Positions 43,405 through 53,734 of a stretch of 64,000 nt of DNA are shown here, one piece after another. Origin of the DNA: Orobanche coerulescens (taxonomy: Eukaryota > Streptophyta > Magnoliopsida > Lamiales > Orobanchaceae). The stretch spans positions 84,130,092 through 84,194,091 of the forward strand of contig CM065818.1 in assembly GCA_033398695.1 (NCBI GenBank), given 5' to 3'. The notes beneath the pieces were generated by a model, which had not been told where the DNA came from, made no database searches, and saw only the letters and a list, made by a program, of their open reading frames with translations. The stretch's first letter is position 1; every line of letters starts with the position of its first letter. Both the position numbers and the translations under genes were made by a program.

Positions 43405-44304
43405 ATGGAAAGAAATTTGAGAGGCTGTGGAAGAGGGGGACGAGTCCACGGAAGGGTTCGAATCCCGATACCACGAGCCAACAGGCGTGCGAATGCAGAG
43501 CACAGTTCCGTAGGCAGTGATTCGCCTTCTAGGGACCAATCGCACCACACTGGATGCGAGGATGCGTGTGTCGATCCTTATGCTGTGATGCAGGGCATGA
43601 CGTCTCAGATGACCCAGACGGGTCAGTTAATGGAAGCTATGCAGAGAGCTACTACCGACCAGCAACAGGGACCACCTCCTGTACATGGCGGACCGGTGAG
43701 TCGGATCATCAGCGACATCTCTCGCCAGCGACCCCCGACTTTTGAAATCTCCTTTGAGCCTGCTGATATCGTGCATTGGATTGAACACTTCGAGAAATTA
43801 TTCTACATGGTAGACTATCCAGCAGAGAATCGCATCTCCGTAGCAGCTTACTACCTTGGCAAGGGCGCCCACACCTGGTGGCTTTCGTTGAGGCCAGCTG
43901 ATGGCGTATGTACTTGGGAGGAATTTAAAAATCTCATGCTAGACCGTTACTATCCGGGTCCTCTCCGCGAGGCCAAACTGTCGGAATTGCTGAATCCAGA
44001 CCCGTCTGAAGATGATGATGTACTATCTGTTGCTGAGATATTCCACGCACTTCTTCCTTTTGTCGCGACTATTGTCCGAACGGAGGCCGGCAAGATCAAA
44101 TATTTTCTCAAGAGGCTTAAACCCCGAATGAGAATGCAACTGCTAAATCATCACTGTACGACCCTACCGGAGTTCATGGAGAAAGCTCTGGAGTACGAAT
44201 TGACCGCAAAAGAAATTTGCAAGAAGCAACCGCACACCAACAACAAGAAATTCAGGAACCAGAACCAGACTGACAGCAACCGGGGAACATTCAAGAGGCC
44301 CTAA
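43405..44304 (+). CDS. gag: Tekay gag, capsid-region open frame
   Basis: The start is taken at MERNLRGCGRGGR, although the frame is open further upstream. An Arg/Gly-rich N-terminus is followed by the retrotransposon Gag domain: PPTFEISFEPADIVHWIEHF, AYYLGKGAHTWW, WEEFKNLMLDRYYP, AKLSELL, FLKRLKPRMRMQL, FMEKALEYE. It then runs into a basic linker and a TAA. Gag packages the element RNA. The frame ends before the zinc knuckles, which are in another frame just downstream, so a frameshift separates them. Confidence 0.9.
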   Translation: MERNLRGCGRGGRVHGRVRIPIPRANRRANAEHSSVGSDSPSRDQSHHTGCEDACVDPYAVMQGMTSQMTQTGQLMEAMQRATTDQQQGPPPVHGGPVSRIISDISRQRPPTFEISFEPADIVHWIEHFEKLFYMVDYPAENRISVAAYYLGKGAHTWWLSLRPADGVCTWEEFKNLMLDRYYPGPLREAKLSELLNPDPSEDDDVLSVAEIFHALLPFVATIVRTEAGKIKYFLKRLKPRMRMQLLNHHCTTLPEFMEKALEYELTAKEICKKQPHTNNKKFRNQNQTDSNRGTFKRP

Positions 44305-44333
44305 CCAGTGCTAAATCCTTCTGACGGCAACCC

Positions 44334-45167
44334 ATGGCGTCGAAGCCAACTGGATCGCAACCTCGAGCGGTCAGCCTATCTGTTGTCTGCTATAACTGTG
44401 AAGACCAGGGGCACATCAATTCTAAATGCCCGAGGCCGGCCGTTGCATGCCATACTTGTGGGAAGAATGGACATCGTGCTCGTTATTGTAGGAGTGGACC
44501 AGGATGTACTCCAGCAGCACCTAATGCTCCAGTTCAGTCTTCCATCCAGGACCGTGTACCTCCGTCCGCTTCTTATCAGACTACCGGGGCAAACAGAGGG
44601 ATGGGCCGTGGAAATCAAGCTGGTGCATCTAGTACTGGGGCTGCAAAACCCAGAGTCTACGAGATGAAGAAGGCTGACGATCCCGAAGCCATCATTATCC
44701 CAGGTACTCTATAGATCCGATCTCAACCTGTCTGTGTTCTTTTCGTTACTGGTGCTTCACATTCCTTTTTATCTACTTCTAGTTTGAGTCGTTTGCAATT
44801 AGATCACGTTACCAACTGTGAACCTTATATAATTGGTCTACCCGATGGTAGAAGAATTATTAGGAATCGTGAAGTTCAGAACTGTTCGATTCGCATGAAC
44901 GACCGTGAATGGTTGTCGAATTTAATTGTTGTCGATTTACCTAAAGATGATCTGATCTTGGGTATCGATTGGATGGATCGTCATGATGCAATACTTAGTG
45001 TCCGCAAGCGAACAGTTACCGTCACATCTGACGGTGGTGTTGAGTGTACTTTTCAGGGTGACAATCCCAGCCGTTCCGGGAGAGTCATCAGCGCTATGAA
45101 AGCAATGAAACTGCTTAATCAGGGGTGTGTTGGCTATTGGTGTTTCATGACCAAAATAGCGGATTGA
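44334..45167 (+). pseudogene. gag-pro: Tekay zinc knuckles and protease, broken
   Basis: Two CCHC knuckles are intact: CYNCEDQGHINSKC and CHTCGKNGHRARYC, which bind RNA. A TAG at 44712-44714 interrupts the frame. The protease follows in the same frame, but its active site reads FVTGASHSF (GTT at 44745-44747) where Asp is expected, so the catalytic residue is Val. The fold continues with GLPDGRRIIRN and LILGIDWMDRHDAILSV, and a TGA at 45165-45167 ends it before RT. Confidence 0.9.
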
Positions 45168-46052
45168 CCAGTCGAATTGGCCGATATTCCGGTAGTCCGA
45201 GACTACCCACACGTATTTCCAAATGAGTTGCCAGGCTTACCTCCACATCGGGATGTAGAGTTCAATATTGAGTTAGAGCCAGGTACGTCCCCGCTTTCAA
45301 AAGCACCGTATCGTATGGCTCCGACTGAGATGCAGGAGTTGAAAAGCCAGCTTGAGGATTTGACCGAGAAGGGCTATATTCGACCTAGTGCATCCCCTTG
45401 GGGAGCACTAGTGCTATTTGTACGGAAGAAAGATGGATCCATACGTCTGTGTATTGATTATCGTGAGCTGAACAGGGTAACCATTAAGAACAAAAATCCA
45501 TTGCCACATATTGATGATTTATTGGATCAGCTTAAGGGGGCTGCTGTGTTTTCTAAGATCGACTTGAGGTCTGGTTACCACCAGCTGAGGATTTGCGAGT
45601 CTGACATTTCGAAGACCGCTTTTCGTACTCGCTATGGGCATTATGAGTTCATAGTGATGCCTTTTGGACTGACTAATGCACCTGTAGTATTCATGGAGTT
45701 GATGAATTGGGTCTTTATTAATTATCTGGATCGCTTTGTCGTTTTTATTGACGACATTATGATCTACTCTCGTGACCATGAAGAGCATGAGCGTCATCTC
45801 CATCAAGTTCTTGAGGCGATAAGACGGGAGTAGCTTTATGGAAAATTTTATAAATGTGAGTTCTGGATGCGTGAAGTTATTTTTCTCGGCCATGTGATAT
45901 CAGCTGATGGAGTGATAGTAGACCCTCATAAGACAAAAGCTATCCGAGACTGGCTACCTCCGAAGAATGTTAAGAAAGTACGTAGTTTCTTGGGACTAGC
46001 AGGTTATTACCGACGGTTCGTGGAAGGTTTTTCCAAGATTGCCAACCGATGA
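45168..46052 (+). pseudogene. pol: Tekay reverse transcriptase, with in-frame stop
   Basis: The frame covers [57 protein letters not shown] with the first catalytic Asp, [16 protein letters not shown], and the catalytic box [16 protein letters not shown] at 45831-45833 interrupts it. The RT connection continues in the same frame ([41 protein letters not shown]) to 46052, after which the frame shifts. Confidence 0.92.
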
Positions 46053-46471
46053 CTAACCTGTTGAGGAAGGATAAGAAGTATTTATTGTCAGAGGCATGTC
46101 AATGGAGTTTTGATGAACTCAAGAGTCGGTTGATTTCGGCACCTATTTTGGTTCTACCGAAAGGAACGGAAAGATTCGTGGTGTATAGTGACGCGTCTAA
46201 ACAGGGCCTTGGATGTGTACTAATGCAGAACGGGAAGGTGATCTCCTATGCATCAAGGCAGCTATGACCTTACGAGGTCAACTACCCCACCCATGATTTG
46301 GAACTTGCAGCCGTGGTATTTGCTTTAAAAATATGGCGTCACTATCTGTATGGAGTTACCTATCAGATTTTTACCGATCACAAGAGTCTGAAGTAGATTT
46401 TTACTCAGAAGGATTTAAACATTAGGCAGACAAGGTGGCTAGAACTCATTAAAGATTATGATATCGAGATC
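46049..46471 (+). pseudogene. pol: Tekay RNase H, broken
   Basis: In the shifted frame: CQWSFDELKSRLISAPIL, FVVYSDASKQGLGCVLMQ with the first catalytic Asp, VISYASRQL. A TGA at 46265-46267 interrupts it, then [24 protein letters not shown] with the Glu, FTDHKSLK with an Asp, and a TAG at 46394-46396 inside the segment. The fold is recognisable but cannot be made. Confidence 0.88.
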
Positions 46472-46903
46472 TTGTATCATCCGGGCAAAGTAAATGTAGT
46501 TGCCGACACTTTGAGTCGTAAAACAGTACAGGAGCAGATGCTTGCCCGCTTGACAGTTCAGCGAAAATTGCAGTTAGAGTTGGTGAGGCCAGAAATTGAA
46601 GTCTGGTTACAGCGTATTCAAGGACAACTCTGCACACTTGAGATATCATCGTCCCTTGAGGATATTATTAGATCGAAGCAGGTTACGGACCCATTCTTAT
46701 CTCAAGTTCGAGATGAAGTAACTCAAGGGAAAGCCCCTGGATTTGTGATTTACAAGGATGGATTGATACGCTTCAGGAATCGAGTTTCTGTGCCCGCAGA
46801 AGACGAATTGAGGAACTCTATCCTGAGAGAAGCTCATGCTACCCCGTACTCCATTCACCCGGGGTCTAGCAAAATGTATAAGGATTTGAAACAATATTAT
46901 TAG
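46472..46903 (+). pseudogene. pol: Tekay RNase H end and integrase N-terminal region
   Basis: YHPGKVNVVADTLSRK marks the end of RNase H. A linker and the start of the integrase zinc-binding region follow (LREAHATPYSIHPGSSKMYKDLKQYY). A TAG at 46901-46903 stands where a Trp codon would be expected before WESMKCEVAEFV. It is continuous with the next frame apart from that stop. Confidence 0.88.
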
Positions 46904-48085
46904 TGGGAGAGTATGAAATGTGAAGTTGCAGAGTTCGTTTCGAGGTGTTTAACCTGTCAACAAGTTAAGATTGAGCATCAGCGCCCCGCAGGATTGCTGA
47001 AACCGCTCCCGATTCCCGACTGGAAATGGGAGGACATATCGATGGATTATATCACCAGCTTGCCAATGAGTCGACGAGGGATGAATACGATTTGGGTGAT
47101 TGTGGATCGTCTGACCAAATCAGCCCACTTTTTGGAGATTAAAGACACATGGGGACCCGAGAGATTGGCCCAGCTATTTATCAAAGAGATTGTGAGGTTA
47201 CATGGTACCCCTAAGAGTATTGTATTAGATCGTGATGGGCGATTCGTGTCACATTTCTGGAAAGCAGTTCATCGTGCGATGGGTATGCAATTGAGCTTCA
47301 GCACAGCTTTTCATCCACAGACTGATGGTCACACTGAGAGAACTATCCAGACTCTAGAGGATATGTTGAGGGCGTGCGTTCTTGATTGGAAGGATGATTG
47401 CGAGGCCCAACTACCTTTGGTGGAATTCACTTATAATAATAGCTGGCACGCTTCTATTCAGATGGCACCTTATGAAGCATTGTATGGCCATCGTTGTAGA
47501 TCCCCTCTGTGTTGGGACGATCTGTCTGAATCCTTGGGTACGGAACCCGATATGTTGTTAGCAGCCCGTGAGAAGATCGCACTGATTAGGAGTCGTTTGT
47601 TGACGGCTCAAAGCCGACAGAAGTCTTACGCAGACAACCGACGACGACCACTTGAGTTCGAGGTCGGCGACCATGTACTAATGAAAGTGTCCCCTACTCG
47701 AGGTGTTTTTCATTTTGGGAAGAGAGGCAAGCAAAGTCCGAGATATGTCGGGTCGTTTGAGGTTTTGGAACGAGTAGGCGATATAGCCTATCGCCTGGCG
47801 TTGCCACCAGCTCTGAGCCGGATTCATAACGTGTTCCATGTTTCCCAGTTAAGGAAATATGTTGCTGATCCGAGTCACATACTTCAGTTCAATGAGATCG
47901 ATATAGCGGAGGATCATTCGTACGAAGAGCGCCCCCTACGGATACTTGAAAGGAGGATCAAACAGTTGCTGGACAAGACGATTCCCCTACTGAAGGTTCA
48001 GTGGTCACGACATGGATTCGAGGAAGCCACGTGGGAGATGGAGAGCAGCATGCAAGAGAAGTATCCCGAATTGTTTACCCCTTAG
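46904..48085 (+). CDS. pol: Tekay integrase core and chromodomain-like tail, open frame
   Basis: The frame is open for about 390 codons. CLTCQQVK completes the zinc region. The catalytic residues are the Asp in DYITSLP, the Asp in LDRDGRFVSHFW and the Glu in TDGHTERTIQ. Then FTYNNSWHASIQMAPYEALYG, DNRRRPLEFEVGDHVLMKV, GKQSPRYVGSFEVLERV and HNVFHVSQLRKYV lead to the tail LLKVQWSRHGFEEATWEMES, a chromodomain-like segment that in chromoviruses guides insertion to heterochromatin. This is the best preserved Tekay domain. Confidence 0.92.
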   Translation, partial: WESMKCEVAEFVSRCLTCQQVKIEHQRPAGLLKPLPIPDWKWEDISMDYITSLPMSRRGMNTIWVIVDRLTKSAHFLEIKDTWGPERLAQLFIKEIVRLHGTPKSIVLDRDGRFVSHFWKAVHRAMGMQLSFSTAFHPQTDGHTERTIQTLEDMLRACVLDWKDDCEAQLPLVEFTYNNSWHASIQMAPYEALYGHRCRSPLCWDDLSESLGTEPDMLLAAREKIALIRSRLLTAQSRQKSYADNRRRPLEFEVGDHVLMKVSPTRGVFHFGKRGKQSPRYVGSFEVLERVGDIAYRLALPPALSRIHNVFHVSQLRKYVADPSHILQFNEIDIAEDHSYEERPLRILERRIKQLLDKTIPLLKVQWSRHGFEEATWEMESSMQEKYPELFTP

Positions 48086-48102
48086 TTTCGGGGACGAAAC
48101 TC

Positions 48103-48120
48103 CTTTTAAGGGGGGGAGTA
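48103..48120 (+). promoter_or_regulatory. Polypurine tract of the Tekay element
   Basis: AAGGGGGGGAGTA directly before the 3' LTR, preceded by GGGGACGAAAC. Confidence 0.9.
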
Positions 48121-50920
48121 TGTAATATCCGACGGAAATTCTTACTTACTGTTGTATTATTCGGATAATTCAATACTATTGTAGTCTTGCTGCATTTGTT
48201 TAATGTTTATTGATGATGGAATATATCATAATAGACTTGATAATAACTATCACTTGCACTATGATTTAATTTCTCATCGTTGTATAGATAAGTGAATTTT
48301 TGGGCTAGTAATTCCGCGCTTAACGTACGCTAACCCTTTAGCATAACGTTTGCTATATTGTGGGTTTTACGTACGTAAGAAGGTGCCTTTTACGTACGTA
48401 ATACTTGTAGTCTTATCCGATCTCAACTTTCGGCATGTGGGGTCGGGCGTGATTCGAATATCTGGTCTTTTGGAGGCAACCTAGTTGACCTACATTACGT
48501 ACGTAAGGCCCCAAGCCATAACATGCGTAATGATATTAGTATTTTAGTTCAGTAGCCTATGGTAGTAGATTACGTGCATAACACATTTGTGTGTAGCGTA
48601 CATAATGAGGCTAACGTACGTTATCTGCATGTGATAACGTGCGTAACAAACTATGTCGTTATACAAAGACAACTTGTGTCTTTCATTTTGCACATCCAAC
48701 TCTGATTTTTCTTCCCTATAATCATCACCCTACCTCACTAGATCAATTATACCTTCTTCTAACTCGTGTGTAAGCTTTGCATCTTGATTTGGAGCTTGTT
48801 GGTTGGAAGTTTGGAGTCATTCTTGAAGCTTAGAGTGTGTTCTTGTGGTTTTGTTGTATTGTTCTTCATTTCTGAAGGTATGTTATACGATTTCACCCTA
48901 AAATTTCGTAGTTATACTGTTAGTGATAAAGTATACCTCACCTAATGTTGAATTAATCAAGCTAAACATGTTTGTAGTTAAGCTTTTAATAACTTAATGA
49001 TGAATATAGTGATTAAGGGTTTGATATGATGTGTTCTTGATGTCTGGAATGGTAGTAATAATGTTTAGTAGAAACACACTCTTGTTGCTGGACTATTAAC
49101 ATCACTAGAACATTAATGATCCTTAGTTTCATTGTGGATAGGTTGAATTGTAGGATAGTTATCATTATATTGAATCAAACCATCATGTATAGGAAGATTC
49201 TAAACTAAATGAACTTAGGTTTTCCATCTGATTTGATTGAACCTTGAAATATATCAACATAAGGTTATAGTTCAGAGATGTTTAATTCACCTTAATGATT
49301 ATTTCGTGATGATCTTGTGATGAATAACTCGACTATATCGTTAACTAGGTGAACTCATAACTGATGAACATAGTAATAATTTTACATACTCATGATTCGT
49401 TCGAACAATAATAATCGCTGAGCAAACTTCACTTTGATCAATGTTTTATGAAACGTAGTCGTTTGGATCATATCTTTCAAAATATTTTTGTTGTTTTTAA
49501 GAAATTCTATCGAGATATCAATTTTAGCAAAGTTCTCCTCGATGGTTGTTCTTGATAAATTCTCATCCGTGTGAACCATATGAATAATCGAGAACATCTT
49601 GAATGACAACCGATAATGAGTATAAATTGAAGTTAGTATGAATCCTTGAAATGGAATTATGATACATAGATAGTTGAACTAAGCGAATTGAATTTAGGAT
49701 ATCGATTCGCTGAACTAGATATCGATAGTTATGAGAATGTGTTATTGAATGGATTGTATCCCTTACAAGGTTGTTTGTCCGAGTAACTGATATTAAGTCG
49801 AGGACCGTTCGTTCGTTCGACAAGGAAGAACTATTCTCATCTACTTATTAAGGCAAGTTATCTTGCTTGGTTATAATGATGTTTAGATTCTTGTGATGGT
49901 TATGCGTTTCTTGTATATGAAACACTTATGAAATTGTGATCCGTGAATTGATATTATTCTTGATGATGTCCCGTTTTCATCGTGGGATTGCATTCCCAAG
50001 TTCGTCATTTTGAACCGTTGATATCATTGATCCTTATTGTCATTTCGGTGAGTTTCTTAATCCTTAATCGGATATGTGATTTATTGAATTCGTTGTCATG
50101 TTGTATCGTGACGTATCCAGAATCATATCTGCGTTCCGATTGGTCATTATGTAGTATTTTTAGCCAGACACATGTATAGTCATGTGTGGATGTTTCCGTA
50201 TCAGACTGTGCACACGATTCGTGAGGCTAATTAGGTACATTGCCCCACGTATATCCTGTATTCCGTATATGGTGTGGACATGTGCACTGACACATTTCCG
50301 GACCGGGCGTACTGTGATGTCCATCTTGAGCCGTACTATTTGGGTCGTTCATAGTCCATTTATATATTTGGATGTGTTCGATGTTTTGTGATTAATCGTT
50401 CATACGCTTGAGGGGTATGTTCATTTAGTCGGGATGTTTTCCTTGAAATCTAATATATGTGAATTGTATTACATCATGAGAATTCATTTATCATGTATAT
50501 TTGACCCTGTGTTGGGCGAAATACTTGTGTTGTATTTTAGGTCGAGAAAAAGGCAAGGCATGGAAAGATCATGGTGACGGCGAAGGGTTCGAAGGATACT
50601 AGTTCGGGGGCCCCAAGTCTTTTGTTGTCCGGTCTTGTTCGAACTGTGTAATGTTATCTTTCCACTTTATTTTAACTGTGGACAAATGTATTATTATTTA
50701 AGATATATTCTATCTCCATATGGATTATACTTGTATTTTGGATCCTGTGTACAATAAGGTCATTGGCCATACTACTGTGAACTCCTAATCGGAATAAGTA
50801 CTATGTATTGTGGTTCAGTATCACATGTATTGTGTATTTAATCTGTATTTTGTGTATCGCCTGGTGGGTCCCAGTGTGGGGTCCACGGCACTGTAATGGC
50901 CGCCTTTTTGGGGTGTTACA
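48121..50920 (+). repeat. Tekay 3' LTR
   Basis: TGTAATATCCGACGG to TGTTACA, colinear with the 5' LTR. The ACGTACGT words and the TATA box are more eroded than in the 5' copy. Confidence 0.94.
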
Positions 50921-52080
50921 CTATATACATGTATTAGTTGTTGCTCCTTTGTAAGGAGGTTGTGATGCTCAGTGTTGCTTGGTATTGGTATTTGCTTGTG
51001 TTGTGTGATTGTGGTAAGTGATGTGCCACCGGGTAAGATTTGTGGATCTCCGGGATCTGTCCTTGCTAGTGCGGATCGGGCGTGACCATAGGGTTATCCA
51101 ATCGGGTATGTCTTGCGGGGACTCTGAGGTTCGTGGCTTGCTAGCCCGAGGCCGGGATAACATGTGGGTTGTCCAATCGGGTGTGTCTTGCGGGGACTCC
51201 GAGGTTCGTATCTTGTTACCGCAATGTCGGGATAATTTATGGTTGTGGTTTGGTTGTGTGATGTACGTGTCATAGGTTGTCCAATCGAGTATGTCTTGCG
51301 GGGACTCCGAGGTTCGTGGCTTGCTAGCTCGATGTTCGAATAACGTATGGGTTGTCCAATCGGGTATGTCTTGCGGGGACTCCTAGGTTCGTAGCTTGCT
51401 AGCGCGATGCCGGGATAACTATGAACGTATGTATGATTGTGGTTATGTGACTGTTGTCACGGTGACATGTGATTTGCTATGGTTTCCAATTGGGTTATTC
51501 ACTCAGGTATATTCTGCGGGAGCATCTGAGGTTCGTGGCTTGTTAGCACGGGACGCGAATAATCTATGGGAATATGTTGTTATCGATGATTGGGTTGTGG
51601 ACCCTGTGGTTTTGTGATTGGGATGATAAGATTGGGTCGTGGACCCCGTTTTTTGTTATCGGAATTGTATTTTGGAAAAATGAACTTTGGGCTGTGTTCC
51701 CAAGTGGTTTCAAAAGGATTGAGGATTTTTAAATCCCAAATGTTTTCAAAACTCTCGAGATGGTAAATGTTTTCCAAAATTGTATATCGAACTACAATTT
51801 CCATTTTCATTTTTTCGAACGGTTTTATTCAAGTAAAATATCTTGGGAAGTCTTTTGTTATTTAAGTCTGATTCCCGATCTTATGTTCTTGGAGTATGAT
51901 TTGTATGGATTGTCTTTGTATTTATACTTCCACTATCAAAGCAGTGGAGTTGTCTAACCCCCGAGTATTCGGGGGGTGGATGTCTGTATTGCATCCAGGT
52001 ACTTGCAGGTTGCTGGGGAACGAATCACAGGATCATTATGAAGGATGATGGAAGACAACGATACTAATCACATGAACAAG
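50921..52080 (+). mobile_element. Gypsy-2 LTR, right part (truncated)
   Basis: Continuation of 38796-40169 after the Tekay element. It holds tandem repeats, two GGGTCGTGGACCC-like words, a hairpin CCCCCGAGTATTCGGGGG at 51959-51976 and GATACTAATCACATGAA. The match to other LTRs stops near 52080, before any TGTTACA terminus. Confidence 0.78.
51090..51570 (+). repeat. Five tandem repeats in the Gypsy-2 LTR
   Basis: Units of about 75-105 bp share TTGTCCAATCGGGTATGTC, TTGCGGGGACTC, GAGGTTCGTGGCTTGCTAGC and GGGATAA. Copies start near 51096, 51168, 51277, 51350 and, more diverged, 51492. Confidence 0.88.
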
Positions 52081-52299
52081 TTTGCACTAGGAAATATTAT
52101 TTTTGCATTAATATGATAATAAATATGCACGAGTAAGAATAAATATCAGCATCCACGTAGATGTGCAACCAGTCTTAGTGACTGTGTAAATAAACACTAA
52201 TATCCAACATCAACATCATTAATTCAAAATAATGCATAAAAGCTAGCAAAAAAAATCTAACAATTGGAAATAACACCAAATCACCCTTTCATACACGCT

Positions 52300-53170
52300 T
52301 TATCATTGTGAAGTTTAATCCTTTTCGAATGAAACTTCTTTGCTTCTTCTAAGGTCTCCTCTTTCAGTTAATTAACCTCATCAAGGGCAATAGCTGCATA
52401 ATACTTGCTCACCAACAGTGAAATCTGTTGTTGGTTGCTCTATGCAAACCGCTCTCCCACCATTTTGATTTTCCACCCATATGTGTCTCCATGTGACGCA
52501 TAGCAAAAATGGCATAATCTACTTTATTAATATTACCCCTCCATGATATTAAAAATCTAGACGGAACCATATTTTGAATTGTCGATGCCAGGGTCTCATT
52601 CCCTTAGGAATATAGGTACATGCTGAATATACGTCGGTGCAATAATATATGATACTTGTGCATCAATGACAATGAAAATAATATAAAAATACAGTGAAAT
52701 ATCATTACATATGCATCAAATAATTATAAGAACGTATATACCGACAACAATAACATGATATAACTTGATATGCATCTTAACCATAGTAAGTGTGCATCTA
52801 CAGATGATATATATGCATGTCTAAAATTGCCCAGACACTAGACAAATCTAATAACTTGGTATAACTTGCTATGCAGTTGAACCATAATAACTCTTCATTT
52901 AATGGAAACTATGTATGTAGATATATATCGACATTGCAACTACATAAACCCATAATACCAAAATAATACATAGGAGTGTAATCAGCTATAAAAATAACTA
53001 GGTCCAACATACATCGTAAAATGTTAGTACTGATATTACTAGTGTCTCAGGTATGGATCCATATTTATGAAGCCGTGGTCCACCGAGCGAAGGTTGTCCA
53101 ATATATGAATTTGTTTCCTTTTAATATCGAAGCAGATGACATAGACTGTCCACTTTTGTATATTGCGAAG
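52300..53170 (-). pseudogene. Decayed Ulp1-type cysteine protease fragment (peptidase C48), two exon-like blocks
   Basis: Block one (about 53170-53040) reads WTVYVICFDIKRKQIHILDN, the beta-strand and Asp segment of Ulp1 proteases; the residue before Trp, normally the catalytic His, reads Lys. Block two (about 52580-52300) reads MVPSRFLISWRGNINK, VDYAIFAMRHMETHMG and, in another frame, YYAAIALDEVN and ETLEEAKKFHSKRI. In active members the segment reads DCG before IFAMRHME. Here it is DYA, so the catalytic Cys is Tyr. The AT-rich 400 bp between looks like an intron. Such Ulp1 domains are common in plant Mutator-like (KI-MULE) and some CACTA elements, so this is probably a transposon-borne gene remnant. 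Confidence 0.72.
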
Positions 53171-53199
53171 AAGAACTGTACAGAAAAATAATAACAGAC

Positions 53200-53362
53200 G
53201 TTATATACTCAACATAACGTACGTTAAGTTCGTGCCTTAACATACGTAAGCTACTATGCCTAACATACACTAAGCTTGTATTACACAAAGTTCTCTTATC
53301 AGGCGACTATATCACCTGATGGTATAACGTACGTAATGCATGATACTTAACGTACATTATAC
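53200..53362. repeat. Orphan cluster of ACGTACGT words
   Basis: TAACGTACGTTAAG, TTAACATACGTAAG, TAACATACACTAAG, TATAACGTACGTAATG and TTAACGTACATTA occur in 160 bp. The motif is that of the Tekay LTR, but the sequence around it does not resemble the Tekay LTR. Confidence 0.75.
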
Positions 53363-53722
53363 ATACGAACACATATCTCATGCGAATAGAATGATCTTAA
53401 TAGGGATAAGATGTTCGACGTCTTCAAATTCAAGGATAAACATGTCATCACAATGTCATACTCCAATCTTGATTATAAATTCTTATATGCAGTTCGGCTA
53501 ATCTATGGTTGATATAATTGTTACCAATATCATCACTTCATTCAAACTTTCATCATGAAGATCAGCTAATCCACCCACCCAAGGGACTTACGACCGGGAG
53601 GCTTACCATCACGGATTGCCGGAAGATGATGTCGGAACCACGATACTAATCACAACTCTGATGCGCGCGACTTACACAAGACATGGACTTGACCCAACAG
53701 CCTAGGTTTTTCGCAAACCTAA
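53363..53722 (-). other. Internal leader of the minus-strand Gypsy-2-family element
   Basis: The part nearest the PBS (53620-53722) matches the Gypsy-1 post-PBS leader on the other strand (AAACCTAGGCTGT, TCAAGTC, GATTAGTATCGTGG). Further in, no coding is seen. The element breaks off before gag. Confidence 0.65.
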
Positions 53723-53734
53723 GCTCCGATACCA
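53723..53734 (-). promoter_or_regulatory. Primer-binding site of the minus-strand Gypsy-2-family element
   Basis: TGGTATCGGAGC on the minus strand, four bases from the LTR end; one base differs from the initiator tRNA-Met complement. Confidence 0.85.

Larger units (their letters stand above)
40170..50920 (+). mobile_element. Full-length Tekay/Del-like Ty3-gypsy chromovirus, degenerate
   Basis: LTRs 40170-42967 and 48121-50920 (2.8 kb each) begin TGTAATATCCG and end TGTTACA, with PBS and PPT in place and a near-perfect 5-bp duplication. The coding order gag, zinc knuckles, protease, RT, RNase H, integrase, chromodomain-like tail is that of Ty3-gypsy chromoviruses. The tail wording (VFHVSQLRKYV, ERRIKQLLDK, ATWEME) and the long LTRs point to the Tekay/Del clade. 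LTRs differ at several positions per hundred bases where sampled. Stops and frameshifts in every domain except the integrase core make it non-functional. Confidence 0.93.

Noticed and set aside
51090..51570. CRISPR-like array of direct repeats
   Set aside because: Units are 75-105 bp tandem repeats that diverge along their whole length, with no short repeat/unique spacer pattern, within a plant LTR.
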